Positions 1-8,032 of a DNA stretch of 64,000 bases are shown one piece after another (position 1 is the first letter of the stretch; each line of letters opens with the position of its first letter). Location of the stretch: assembly GCF_001399455.2 (NCBI RefSeq), contig NZ_LLEI02000043.1:62001-126000 (forward strand), read 5' to 3'. The DNA comes from Vibrio bivalvicida. GTDB taxonomy: Bacteria > Pseudomonadota > Gammaproteobacteria > Enterobacterales > Vibrionaceae. The translations under genes were made by a program, and so were the position numbers. Under the pieces are notes generated by a model. That model was not told where the DNA came from and searched no databases. It worked only from the letters and a program-made list of their open reading frames with translations.

Positions 1-1
1 C

Positions 2-229
2 GGTGATACTAAATCGGTGATGAATATCACTTTGAAAAGTTTTGCTTTTATGGGGGCTCCTGCCAGTCTTCTACTGGGGGTTGGTTTTGATCTAGGGCTC
101 ATAGGCGCTTTTATTGGCATTTCGCTCGAAGAGATCTTTAAGTCATATCTGTTTATCCGTCAGCTACAAAAAGATGATTGGCTAAACAATCTTGCGGAGC
201 GGAGTAAAACTCAAGTCGCTGCAGGCTAG
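2..229 (+). CDS. MATE-family multidrug efflux transporter, C-terminal end (partial)
   Basis: Only the last 75 codons lie in the window; the frame is open to the left edge. The visible part begins with GDTKSVM, which resembles the conserved 'G(A)GDT' stretch before the last helices of MATE transporters. Two hydrophobic segments follow, then a charged cytoplasmic tail ending in AAG. MATE proteins are inner-membrane cation/drug antiporters. The GTG at 17 is an internal codon rather than the real start. A strong terminator follows at 244. The family call rests on a short fragment, so the substrate cannot be inferred. Confidence 0.6.
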   Translation, partial: GDTKSVMNITLKSFAFMGAPASLLLGVGFDLGLIGAFIGISLEEIFKSYLFIRQLQKDDWLNNLAERSKTQVAAG

Positions 230-243
230 CAATTGGTACAAAG

Positions 244-269
244 TCGCCGCTTAAGTGCGGCGATTTTTT
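244..269 (+). terminator. Rho-independent terminator after the MATE gene
   Basis: A 7-bp GC stem (TCGCCGC / GCGGCGA) with a 6-base loop is followed by six T residues. It lies 15 bases past the stop codon. Confidence 0.85.
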
Positions 270-273
270 CGGC

Positions 274-1383
274 TTAATAACCCGTTAACTCCATATACCC
301 CGTACCCGAATGAGTCCCCTCGATACGCACTGGGCCTTCCCAATAGGGGACTGAAAGGGGCATGTTAGCGTTGGGGTTGAGCGCTGAAACCACAAGCTCG
401 ATTTGCTGACTCGGAATAGCCACTTGCCACTCGGTTGGATAATTACGCCCTTGGATTTCAGTTTGTTTGGTTGCGTTCAATTGAATCTCATTGGATGAAA
501 TGGCAATACCCGAGCCGTCTTGTCGCATCAGTCTGGCGCTAGAGTAACTGGCTTTTCCGGTATTGGAATCTCGCAACTGGAACACTACCAAGCTGGTTTC
601 GTCACTTAGTCTTAAGGCAAACCAGTCCCAACCTTGTTGTGAGTCGAGCAAGAACTGCGAGCTCCACTCTCTGTCTATCCAACCTTTACCCGTTACCTGA
701 TGAGTGTGGCCATCAATAATGACTTTGCCAGAAACCTCAATAAACGGTTGGCTATAGTAATACGAAGCCACCTGACCATCGGCACTTTTGGTGCTGTAAC
801 CTTGCTCGCCCTGTTTCTGATAAGGTGCACCGCTAGTGAGTGTCAGAGAGAAGCCAAACTGCTCTGAACTGGCATTGAGTGTGGCGGGGAAAAGGTCGTC
901 GGTTGAAGATTGCCACTGCCAATCGTCGAGATAAACCCGAAATGGCGACACATCAACGCCTGCTAGCGAAGCTTGGTCGCGTGACCATTTCTCATCGGCA
1001 AAATGCTTGTCTGGCGTGGTTACTGCGCTATGCGCCATATAAATTTGTTGGCTCTGCCATACGGTTTTTTGCGCTTTGTTTTTCCCATCTTCTGGCGCGG
1101 CAGCAAAGCGAAACTGTGTCCACTGAACACCGAGTGGATTGCCACTTTCATCGATTAAATTCGCCGTTAAATACCACCATTCATGACGAAAACTTGGGTG
1201 TGCTTGATGATCGGCAGGGAAGTTGAGTTCAACGCCCTTAACTACAGGAGTGAATGGATTGCTCTCGCTTTGAGTCTCTCCACTGCCTAATAGCATTGCC
1301 ATATTTTGCTCCTGAGGCTTTTCACAACCAAGCAGCAACGAGCAGCTCATTAGCCAAGTGAGATTGCGTGCAAATTGATTCAT
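274..1383 (-). CDS. Lipocalin-like (CrtC/AttH family) lipoprotein of an ABC export system
   Basis: 369 residues. The N-terminus has a short hydrophobic signal ending in the lipobox LLGC (Cys20), so the product should be an outer- or inner-membrane-anchored lipoprotein. The body contains the HEWWYLTANL and DREWSSQFL motifs typical of the AttH/CrtC-like double-lipocalin fold (family also called hydroxyneurosporene synthase-like). The start codon overlaps the stop of the upstream permease by one base (TAATG), indicating translational coupling with the permease and ATPase genes at 1383-4635. The trio matches the AttE-AttFG-AttH arrangement. In that family the AttH protein is thought to act as periplasmic partner of a LolCDE/MacB-like exporter; the ligand is unknown. 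Family call is firm, function is inferred. Confidence 0.8.
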   Translation of the reverse strand: MNQFARNLTWLMSCSLLLGCEKPQEQNMAMLLGSGETQSESNPFTPVVKGVELNFPADHQAHPSFRHEWWYLTANLIDESGNPLGVQWTQFRFAAAPEDGKNKAQKTVWQSQQIYMAHSAVTTPDKHFADEKWSRDQASLAGVDVSPFRVYLDDWQWQSSTDDLFPATLNASSEQFGFSLTLTSGAPYQKQGEQGYSTKSADGQVASYYYSQPFIEVSGKVIIDGHTHQVTGKGWIDREWSSQFLLDSQQGWDWFALRLSDETSLVVFQLRDSNTGKASYSSARLMRQDGSGIAISSNEIQLNATKQTEIQGRNYPTEWQVAIPSQQIELVVSALNPNANMPLSVPYWEGPVRIEGTHSGTGYMELTGY

Positions 1384-3911
1384 TACAGCACCTCGCTTTG
1401 CAAACTAGACACGACAGGTTTACTGACCAATCGCCACAGCGGAATCAGGGTCGCAACTACCGCGACAAAGATAGTGATTGCCACAATGCTGAGGGCATCA
1501 CTCCAACTCCACAGGTAACTTAGGCTCCAACCAAAGGCGCGCAGGGTAACGATGTCCGTTAGTACATAACCGACCATAGCGCCGAGTGGTAGAGCGATAA
1601 CCAAAGTAAAGCTGACCAAAGCGACGATTTGCCCGATGACCATGGTCATTAGTTTGCGGCGACTGACGCCAAGCGCGTACAGTCTCGCAATGGCGGCTTT
1701 GCGTGCGTCGAGCAACATAAAACAAGCACTAAATAAGCCAATCACTGCGACCATCAGGGTTACACCATTGAGAGCGCGCGTAATGGCGAAGGTCTGCGAG
1801 AAAATATCGAGCGCGATGGATTTGATTTGCGCCTGATCGTAAAGCTGACTTGGGTGCAGATTCAATTGCTTACGCAGTTGGTCGTAGACGACGTCTGGGT
1901 CGCCAGAGACTTTGACACCAAGGCTGGTGGGCAAGTTGGTAAAGCCGCTTTCACGCCACAACTTTGGAGCCAATAATACTTCACCATTGGGTGAACCGTA
2001 ATCATGGAATATCGCCCCGATACGCAGAGTTTTGTTTGGAACTGCATCGAGCTGAAGTTCGCTATCGAGCGATAAGCTGAGTTTGACCGCAGTCGGCTCA
2101 CTGATGGCGACCAATTCACCTTGGTAAAAGCGTTGCCAGAAGTTATCAAGGTGCGATTGGAACACCATGGTTTGCTCTAAGGTATCCTTGTCTTTGGTGC
2201 CGAGTAAAGTGGGCAAGCCTTGTACGTTATCGTCGACATAGTATTGTTTGTAGACCGTCTCAACCCCGTCAAATTGCTCTAATGCGCTTTCTACATTGGC
2301 AATCTCACCCTGTGCGGGGCTAACGTAAATGTCAGCATGAAGCCTCTGTTCGAGCCATTGTTTTAACGTCGATTCAAAGCTGCCAACCAAGGTGTTCATT
2401 CCTATATTGGCTGTTACCGCAAGCAGCAGTGCCATCATGGCGAGAGAAAGCGGAGAAATGAGCTCGCGCAGTTCAGCGAACAGGTAGTGCATCAAGCCTG
2501 AACGGGTACGCCTTTCACATTCGTTGGCTAGTACGCTGAGTGTTTTAGGCAGATACAGAGGAATCGACACGACAAGTACGCCGAGCCACGCCATAGTAAA
2601 ACGGTGATGCTCACTCAGCCATAATCCAGCGAGCGCCGCAGCAGTCAACATTATGCCAACCATGAACAATTGGTTTTCGCTAGACGTTTCTGGGGCTTGA
2701 TAAAAACCGCCATGAGAAGAGAGCGGCTGGTTCACGCGTTGTTTAGAGTGCTGCCAACACGCCAATAGTGTTGCAGCTAGGGTTAGCAGCAGCGCTTGCG
2801 CCCACCATTGCCACTGCCAAGTGCCAGGAAGCAGTGTTGCTCCGTAAAGTTGTTCAAGCGTGAGCGCAATGGTTGGGTGCAGCCAATGGCTGAGCTGCAT
2901 GCCCAATACAAAACCGAGTGAAGCGCCGAGGGTAACCAGAATGGTCAGTTCAATCAGCAGTGCGGTGAACACCATGTTTTGCCCAACCCCCGCTTGTTGG
3001 ATTTGGACTAACAGCCGATTGCGTTTGAGTAAGCTGTACTTCACGCCGTTGTAAACGATAAACAGACCAACCAGAAATGCTAACAGGCTCATCGCGGTAA
3101 GGTTGAGGTGGAAGCTATCAGTGAGTGAACCAAGGTCCGTGCTTTGATTGTTGGCGATCCATTGGCCTTGCTCGCCGATGAGGTGTTGCCATTTTGCTTG
3201 TGCGTTATTACCTGTATTGAAGCCAGTGTCGAAAATGGCAATGTAACTGAGCTGTCCTTGTTTGTTGAGCAACTGCTGGGCAAAGCCAATATCCATCAAC
3301 ATTCGGCTGCCCAATTGCCACTCATCGGGTAATACGACGACACGGGTCGGAACTTCATCCAGAGTCAGCGTTTCTACTTCGCCTAAGTTTCGGTGTTGCG
3401 ACAGGCTCATCATCACTATGGGTTCGCCTGCTAAAAGTTCAGGGAGTGGTAAAGCACTGTCGAATAGAGAAATGTTTTGCTCGCTGCCAGATGATTGCTC
3501 GTTGTGGGTTGAATAGCGAGAGCGTGACGAGATGGCAGCAATTAATTCGCTACCTTGTACTGACCAGCGACGACCTTGCTTGTCCCGAACTCGCCCTTCA
3601 ATTACGGGTAAGGCTGCACTGAGTCCGTTTTGTCTGAGGCTGAAGTAGAGCGATTCAGGCAAATAGTTTTGCCCCGCTGGTGGAATAATCAGATTTTGCG
3701 CTTGAGCACTCAGTTGCTCGGTGGATTCCGCATAGCTGCGCTTAGCATTGAGGTTGATTGATTGCACGGCTACAAACAAGGTTACCGCCAGCACGATACC
3801 AATCAGAATTGCGGCTGCCTGAAGGGGAGCTTGGCGATAATGCGCCGCGAACAGATTTAATGCGAGTCGAATATGTGTGAGTCTGATACGCGAGAATCTA
3901 ACCTGAGTCAT
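1383..3911 (-). CDS. ABC transporter permease, FtsX/LolC-like (AttFG type)
   Basis: About 842 residues from the chosen ATG at 3911 (first residues MTQVRFSRI). A longer frame starting at 3971 would overlap the ATPase gene. The 3911 start has GAGGG upstream and lies 4 bases after the ATPase stop. The N-terminal helix (AAAILIGIVLAVTLFVAVQS) precedes a large periplasmic domain. Transmembrane clusters follow around residues 270-400 and 420-480, then a second periplasmic domain and three C-terminal helices with the FtsX pattern (VTLMVAVIGLFSACFMLLDARK). This looks like two FtsX-type modules in one chain, as in AttF/AttG fusions or YbbP-like permeases. It should form the membrane part of a lipid- or lipoprotein-handling exporter with the adjacent ATPase and lipocalin lipoprotein. 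Confidence 0.85.
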   Translation of the reverse strand: MTQVRFSRIRLTHIRLALNLFAAHYRQAPLQAAAILIGIVLAVTLFVAVQSINLNAKRSYAESTEQLSAQAQNLIIPPAGQNYLPESLYFSLRQNGLSAALPVIEGRVRDKQGRRWSVQGSELIAAISSRSRYSTHNEQSSGSEQNISLFDSALPLPELLAGEPIVMMSLSQHRNLGEVETLTLDEVPTRVVVLPDEWQLGSRMLMDIGFAQQLLNKQGQLSYIAIFDTGFNTGNNAQAKWQHLIGEQGQWIANNQSTDLGSLTDSFHLNLTAMSLLAFLVGLFIVYNGVKYSLLKRNRLLVQIQQAGVGQNMVFTALLIELTILVTLGASLGFVLGMQLSHWLHPTIALTLEQLYGATLLPGTWQWQWWAQALLLTLAATLLACWQHSKQRVNQPLSSHGGFYQAPETSSENQLFMVGIMLTAAALAGLWLSEHHRFTMAWLGVLVVSIPLYLPKTLSVLANECERRTRSGLMHYLFAELRELISPLSLAMMALLLAVTANIGMNTLVGSFESTLKQWLEQRLHADIYVSPAQGEIANVESALEQFDGVETVYKQYYVDDNVQGLPTLLGTKDKDTLEQTMVFQSHLDNFWQRFYQGELVAISEPTAVKLSLSLDSELQLDAVPNKTLRIGAIFHDYGSPNGEVLLAPKLWRESGFTNLPTSLGVKVSGDPDVVYDQLRKQLNLHPSQLYDQAQIKSIALDIFSQTFAITRALNGVTLMVAVIGLFSACFMLLDARKAAIARLYALGVSRRKLMTMVIGQIVALVSFTLVIALPLGAMVGYVLTDIVTLRAFGWSLSYLWSWSDALSIVAITIFVAVVATLIPLWRLVSKPVVSSLQSEVL

Positions 3912-3915
3912 GGTC

Positions 3916-4635
3916 TTACCCTCGGTTGTTTTGCTCTTGCAAAGTAGGGAGGGGTTGCTGCAAATCACCACTGCGTAATTGACCGTTTTCTAGCCGCAAA
4001 CGAGTCTGCATAAACTCAGCGCAGTCTGGGCTGTGGGTCACTAAGAGCACCGCAGTGTTGCCTTGTGTGGTGATTTCATTCAGTAGCTTCATCACCTCCA
4101 ATCCCGCTTTTTGGTCGAGATTACCTGTAGGTTCATCGGCAAGCAGAAGCTTAGGCCTATGAGCCAAAGCGCGTGCTATGGCGACTCTTTGCTGCTGGCC
4201 GCCAGACAGGGCAGAAACGTGTCTATCGAGAAGCTGACTGATGCCCAATGTTTCGATGAGGTAATCGCACCAATCGTTCCATTTTTGTTGGTTTAGATGC
4301 AGAGGAAAGGCGATGTTTTGTTTTACGTTGAGCGGTGTTAACAGGTTGAATTGTTGAAAGATAACACCGAGCTTTTGATGGCGGAACTGGCTCCATTGCG
4401 GGTCTTTCCAAGCTGCCGTGTTATCGCCATCTAACCACAATTCACCACCAGATAAAGGCTCAAAGCCAGCAATGACATTAAGTAGGGTACTTTTGCCGCT
4501 ACCACTCGCACCCGTCAACGCCACACTTGCACCTGCCCTTAAAGTGAAATCGACGCCTTCCAATACGCGGTGGGTTTCTTTACCATCGACGAAACTTTTG
4601 TCGGCTCGTTTTAGTGTGACAAGTTGGCCTTCCAT
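3916..4635 (-). CDS. ABC transporter ATP-binding protein, LolD/MacB-like (AttE type)
   Basis: 239 residues, full length for a LolD-type ATPase. Walker A GASGSGKST lies near residue 42, the Q-loop is in FQQFNLL, the signature motif is LSGGQQQRVAIARA, Walker B is LLLADEPTGNLD and the H-loop is VTHS. It is the first gene of the minus-strand trio ending in the lipocalin lipoprotein at 274 and should energise the permease at 1383-3911. The strong match to the LolD/MacB group indicates export or extraction from the inner membrane rather than import. Confidence 0.9.
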   Translation of the reverse strand: MEGQLVTLKRADKSFVDGKETHRVLEGVDFTLRAGASVALTGASGSGKSTLLNVIAGFEPLSGGELWLDGDNTAAWKDPQWSQFRHQKLGVIFQQFNLLTPLNVKQNIAFPLHLNQQKWNDWCDYLIETLGISQLLDRHVSALSGGQQQRVAIARALAHRPKLLLADEPTGNLDQKAGLEVMKLLNEITTQGNTAVLLVTHSPDCAEFMQTRLRLENGQLRSGDLQQPLPTLQEQNNRG

Positions 4636-4999
4636 TTCCTCACCTTTATGTTCTTTAGTTTTGGCCGATTCATCTACTTTGAATCACTTAGTTTCATCCG
4701 CCAGTGTTATATTGTACAAGAGCTTTGGACAATAAGATCCAATCTTTCAACAAATTAATAAGCGCAATAACCTGATCACCTATCGATCCCGATTGATATG
4801 AAAAGTTTATATTAATCGAATCTGTTGTCCTGGGTCCTTTGTTAGTGACTTGCTTCTCATTCTAGATGTTCAACCCCCTAACTGCATGAATTCTAGGGAT
4901 TTAAACCGAAAAAAAAATCATTCACTCCGATTCATATGAAATTGTCCCGAATAGCATAAAGACGCAACGTCATAAATAGCTAGAAATAAGGATAATTCT
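4636..4999. other. Divergent intergenic region between the ABC operon and the AraC-type regulator
   Basis: 364 bases without a credible gene. It must hold the promoter of the minus-strand ABC operon and that of the regulator at 5000. An imperfect inverted repeat (ATTGTAC ... GGACAAT, about 4711-4735) is the only repeat I noticed. No clear -35/-10 pair was seen. Confidence 0.5.
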
Positions 5000-6181
5000 A
5001 TGAATCAAATGACTTCCAATTCAGCCTTGGAAAGGACATCTAACCGCGAGCAGTGCGCGATAAACCAAGAACAATTGTCGCACACGGCTTTTCCTCTATT
5101 AGGTCTTGGCAAAGGCATTGCCAAGATAAAACGGCAAATACAATACGCTTCTCAAGTGAGCATTCCAGTCTTTATTAGCGGCGAAATTGGTACTGAAAAA
5201 CGCACGGTGGCTTACCATATTCATCGTTGCCGAAGTTTTACCCATGGACGATTTATTTACGTTCCTTCGCAAATCAGGTGTGTTGGAGAGTTTAAGCATT
5301 ACTTGAATCAGAGTATCGGAAATGCACAGGGAGGTACGCTATTTCTATCTGAGGTTGATAAGCTTAGTGATAAGCATAAAGACTATTTAACGTTATTGTT
5401 TTCCAATCAGGAGTTCTATCAACAACTCGTTGAAAATAATATCCAATTGATCGTTTCTTGTACTACCTCTTTGACTAGTAATCAGCAGTTTCTTTCCAAA
5501 ATTCTCGGCAGTTACATGCCGCACCTAGAAGTGATTATGCCTTCGCTACGAGAAAGGAGAGATGACATTCCTCTTTATATCGATCATTTTTTAAAGCAAT
5601 TCAGCGGTGATAATTCCCCCCAGTTGAGCACAGAAGCTATAACGTTGCTTTGTGAGTATTCATGGCCGCAGAACGTATCACAGTTACAAAAAATCATGAT
5701 GGTTTTGATCTCCTCACATCCAAGTCATGTTGGGGCGCAAGAAGTGATGGCTTTAGGGGTAAATCAATCCGAAGAGTCTAACTCCGATCTGATTGAATTA
5801 CTTTTGCAACAACGCCTTACCACTTTTGAACATATCCACCCTGCACTGTATAAATCGCTAAATTACATCAGCCAACACTTTTTAGACGAGATGACCTTAA
5901 AAGATGTGTCGAATGCTGCCTACACTAGTGCTTCCCATCTTTCATTTCTTTTCCGTGAGCATTTAAATCGTTCGTTCAAAAGTATCTTGGTAGAGCTCAG
6001 AGTGCGTTTCGCCAAAGATATGATCAACTCGCAACCTCTAAGCAAAATAACTGATGTTTGCTTGCAGTCAGGATTTGGTGACCTTAGTCATTTCGAAAAA
6101 ATGTTCAAAAGGTTTGTTGGTTGCACGCCAAGACAGTATCGCCAATCACAGCGGCAGCTACACACTCGGTTAATTGCTTAA
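5000..6181 (+). CDS. Hybrid regulator: degenerate sigma-54-type AAA+ domain fused to AraC-family HTH
   Basis: 393 residues. Residues about 35-230 follow the layout of a sigma-54 activator AAA+ domain: LGLGKGIAKIKRQI, a Walker A-like GEIGTEKR, GGTLFLSEVD at the Walker B position and PSLRERRDDIPLYI near sensor II. Key positions are altered. Walker A has Glu instead of the last Gly, Walker B has Ser instead of Asp, and the stretch that should carry GAFTGA is shortened and lacks it. It is therefore unlikely to hydrolyse ATP or remodel sigma-54 holoenzyme. Residues about 285-385 form a two-helix-turn-helix AraC domain (LKDVSNAAYTSASHLSFLFR; SGFGDLSHFEKMFKRFVGCT). It stands just upstream of the R-body genes on the same strand and is the obvious candidate activator. 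A terminator at 6193 separates it from them. Confidence 0.85.
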   Translation: MNQMTSNSALERTSNREQCAINQEQLSHTAFPLLGLGKGIAKIKRQIQYASQVSIPVFISGEIGTEKRTVAYHIHRCRSFTHGRFIYVPSQIRCVGEFKHYLNQSIGNAQGGTLFLSEVDKLSDKHKDYLTLLFSNQEFYQQLVENNIQLIVSCTTSLTSNQQFLSKILGSYMPHLEVIMPSLRERRDDIPLYIDHFLKQFSGDNSPQLSTEAITLLCEYSWPQNVSQLQKIMMVLISSHPSHVGAQEVMALGVNQSEESNSDLIELLLQQRLTTFEHIHPALYKSLNYISQHFLDEMTLKDVSNAAYTSASHLSFLFREHLNRSFKSILVELRVRFAKDMINSQPLSKITDVCLQSGFGDLSHFEKMFKRFVGCTPRQYRQSQRQLHTRLIA

Positions 6182-6192
6182 CTATCTCACCG

Positions 6193-6217
6193 ACGGCCCT
6201 TTCTAAGGGTCGTTTTT
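6193..6217 (+). terminator. Rho-independent terminator after the hybrid regulator
   Basis: A 9-bp stem (ACGGCCCTT / AAGGGTCGT, one G-U pair) with a 3-base loop is followed by a T-run. It implies that the reb genes have their own promoter in 6218-6383. A TATAAA at 6351 is a possible -10 there, with no good -35 element, which fits an activator-dependent promoter. Confidence 0.75.
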
Positions 6218-6383
6218 ATTTTGGTTAGAAAATACCACCCAGTCGCGACACATTCCTATATCTCTCTGATTAGTTAGCGGTTTTGCCTGAGTTTCTCTTA
6301 GGTCAGTCAAGCATACTGATTCCATCAAGACAGAGCGCAACGATTCACTTTATAAACAGCGCCAAACCGAGAAGGAAATCACT

Positions 6384-6629
6384 ATGCCAGATCCCGTTTC
6401 ACAATCAGTCGCTGAGGCAACACTGCTGACCGTCGGTATGTCTTCAGCCAATGCTGGCGCCAACCTAATCAATGCTGCGAATACAGCACTTTGCCTTTCA
6501 TTTATGAATGCTGTTGGAAATCAGCAAGCGGGAAATATGACTCGACAAACTTCTACTGTTCAAGCGAATGCAGGGGTTATGAGTACAGGTAACGCTGTTC
6601 AAAGTGCAGTCGTTGGTCACATTTTATAG
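6384..6629 (+). CDS. RebB-family R-body protein, divergent copy
   Basis: 81 residues. The protein is rich in Ala, Asn, Thr, Ser and Gln and nearly free of charged residues. It shares the RebB 'killing trait' pattern: an N-terminal MPDPVSQSVAEATL, a hydrophobic middle, then GNQQAGNMTRQTSTVQANAGVMSTGNAV. It is clearly more distant from the two copies downstream than they are from each other. RebB proteins polymerise into R-bodies, the ribbon-like coils of Caedibacter and of Pseudomonas aeruginosa PA14. A good ribosome site (GAAGGAAATC) precedes the ATG. As first gene of the operon it may be a minor or nucleating subunit; that role is inferred. Confidence 0.75.
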   Translation: MPDPVSQSVAEATLLTVGMSSANAGANLINAANTALCLSFMNAVGNQQAGNMTRQTSTVQANAGVMSTGNAVQSAVVGHIL

Positions 6630-6681
6630 CTTTTCACCACGGTGAGGCACACCGTCCACTACCTCAACAAAGGAGACAACT

Positions 6682-6948
6682 ATGCCAAATTCAGTCGACA
6701 GTTCCATCACTGATTCAGTGACGCAAGTAAACACCAAAGTCCTCGGTGATACGCCGGCATCATCAATGGGTAATTTGATGTTAACCACTAGCCAAAGTTT
6801 GAGCATTGCTGGTCAAAACGCAGCAACAGGTCAACAGCAAGCAAATGTGATGCATCAAGCTGCAACGGTTCAGGGACTTAACGCTTTGATGAATACGGGC
6901 AATGCAGTGACTGGCACGGTTACTGGCAACATCATTGATCGTGGCTAA
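6682..6948 (+). CDS. RebB-family R-body structural protein
   Basis: 88 residues, a typical RebB size. Recognisable stretches are ITDSVTQVNTKVLGD near the start, a GNLMLTTSQSLS middle and GQQQANVMHQAATVQG, then NTGNAVTGTV. This is the characteristic R-body subunit pattern (Pfam 'killing trait' family). It is about four-fifths identical by eye to the next gene, so the two are recent paralogues and probably co-polymerise. The ribosome site AAAGGAGAC is close to consensus, as expected for a highly expressed structural protein. No signal peptide or membrane anchor is present, so assembly should be cytoplasmic. Confidence 0.88.
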   Translation: MPNSVDSSITDSVTQVNTKVLGDTPASSMGNLMLTTSQSLSIAGQNAATGQQQANVMHQAATVQGLNALMNTGNAVTGTVTGNIIDRG

Positions 6949-6993
6949 ATCATCAGAAAAACATTTCACTTCAAAGACTAAAAGGAAATAACA

Positions 6994-7272
6994 ATGCCAA
7001 ATTACGTAAATGAAGCAATCACAGATTCAGTGACTCAAGTGAACACAAAAGTGCTTGGAGATGTCCCTGCAACAGCGATGGGCAACTTAATGCTGACGAC
7101 AAGCCAAGCGCTTAGCGTTGCGGCTCAAAACCTAACGACGGGTCAGCAGCAAGCAAACGTTATGTGGCAGGCCGCTACTGTGCAAGGTATCAATGCATTA
7201 ATGAACACTGGTAATGCCGTCACGGGTACAGTGTCTGGTCAAATTATTGATCGTGGTGACACTCGACGTTAA
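6994..7272 (+). CDS. RebB-family R-body structural protein (paralogue)
   Basis: 92 residues, a tandem duplicate of the gene at 6682. It keeps ITDSVTQVNTKVLGD, the GNLMLTTSQALS middle, GQQQANVM and NTGNAVTGTV, and extends by a few residues (GDTRR) at the C-terminus. Substitutions are mostly conservative and cluster near the N-terminus and in the central SQALSVAAQN region. Paralogous pairs of Reb subunits are known from Caedibacter (RebA/RebB) and PA14 (RebP1/RebP2), where more than one type is needed for extendable ribbons. A perfect hairpin at 7281 directly follows the stop codon. Confidence 0.88.
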   Translation: MPNYVNEAITDSVTQVNTKVLGDVPATAMGNLMLTTSQALSVAAQNLTTGQQQANVMWQAATVQGINALMNTGNAVTGTVSGQIIDRGDTRR

Positions 7273-7280
7273 CCCAATTC

Positions 7281-7300
7281 GTAGGGGGGACGCCCCCTAC
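7281..7300 (+). other. Perfect intercistronic hairpin downstream of the RebB pair
   Basis: An 8-bp perfect stem (GTAGGGGG / CCCCCTAC) has a 4-base loop, 8 bases after the stop of the second RebB gene. It lacks a proper T-run (TTTTCC lies 5 bases on), so it is either a leaky terminator or an mRNA 3'-end stabiliser. Either role would raise structural-subunit output relative to the accessory genes that follow. Confidence 0.6.
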
Positions 7301-7326
7301 CATTGTTTTCCTTCGGAGAGCTAACT

Positions 7327-7599
7327 ATGTCAAACAGCGAAACAAAACAGACCTTTCATATTACTGATAAATCATTAGCGCAGTCGGGTGCTCTCGCAGT
7401 CCAAGATGCCGCAAACTCATTCAGAGATATGAATACGTTACTGACCACTGCGAGTGGTGTGGCGTTAGCAAATTTCATTGAATCTGGAGATGCTTCTTAT
7501 CTTCAAGCTCTAGATAAAATTAACGAGCAAGCCAAAGCGTCTAAAGATAACTTCATCGAGCTTTATTCAAATGTGAATCAGGCACGCAAAGAAAACTGA
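7327..7599 (+). CDS. Small R-body operon protein (unknown function)
   Basis: About 90 residues from the ATG at 7327, chosen because CGGAGAG lies at the right distance; an upstream in-frame start at 7303 lacks a site. The sequence is soluble and helical: SLAQSGALAVQDAANSFRDM, then a hydrophobic patch (TTASGVALANFIES) and a charged tail with KASKDNFIELYSNV. It shows a weak resemblance to RebB proteins in the Ala/Asn/Gln-rich first half but lacks the ITDxVTQ and GQQQ signatures. Position between Reb subunits and the membrane protein suggests an assembly or accessory role. I do not recognise the family. Confidence 0.65.
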   Translation: MSNSETKQTFHITDKSLAQSGALAVQDAANSFRDMNTLLTTASGVALANFIESGDASYLQALDKINEQAKASKDNFIELYSNVNQARKEN

Positions 7600-7614
7600 C
7601 TTGAGAGTAAGACT

Positions 7615-8022
7615 ATGGATGACAAAACCAGCGCTCACTCAGCGGTAGATCGAGTGCAAGATGGCAACTATTCACTTGATATGGTCGATACCATATTTGC
7701 AGATACATTATCGCGTGGTATGCAGAACGCTATTATATCGCAGCAAAATGCGCAAATGGCTTCTTCAAGTTCGGTAACTAATGCTTGCGCGCGCATATTG
7801 CAAGCTCAAGCCAAATCAGAGGCAATCACTGATCTTCCAAAGCGCTACAGAGCTATCGAGCAACAAGTTGATGATAGTCCACCTCTGAAGGAAGAAACAG
7901 AATCGAGACAATCCCCTCATAGGACTCTGTGTTTCAACAAAATCTGGTGGGCAATACTTAGCGTGATGTGTTTATTGATCGCCGTTGCCGGTGTTGCTTG
8001 GTTCAATGTGGCGGGTTTATAA
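7615..8022 (+). CDS. RebB-like protein with C-terminal membrane anchor
   Basis: 135 residues. Residues about 20-65 (SLDMVDTIFADTLSRGMQNA, QQNAQMASSSSVTNACARIL) resemble the helical core of RebB-type proteins. A charged linker follows (about 70-105), then one transmembrane helix near the C-terminus (WWAILSVMCLLIAVAGVAWF). A Reb-like domain tethered to the inner membrane could nucleate or position the R-body at the envelope; this is inference. The gene sits 15 bases after its predecessor and 10 bases before the next, so they are surely co-transcribed. The ribosome site GAGAGTAAGACT is modest. Confidence 0.7.
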   Translation: MDDKTSAHSAVDRVQDGNYSLDMVDTIFADTLSRGMQNAIISQQNAQMASSSSVTNACARILQAQAKSEAITDLPKRYRAIEQQVDDSPPLKEETESRQSPHRTLCFNKIWWAILSVMCLLIAVAGVAWFNVAGL

Positions 8023-8032
8023 GGAAGATACT

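Noticed and set aside
3911..3971. 20-codon longer start of the ABC permease
   Set aside because: It would overlap the ATPase gene; the ATG at 3911 has a ribosome site and sits 4 bases after the ATPase stop.
6218..6383. Sigma-54 promoter upstream of the reb genes, suggested by the sigma-54-like regulator
   Set aside because: No GG-N10-GC element with the right spacing was seen, and the regulator lacks GAFTGA and an intact Walker B.
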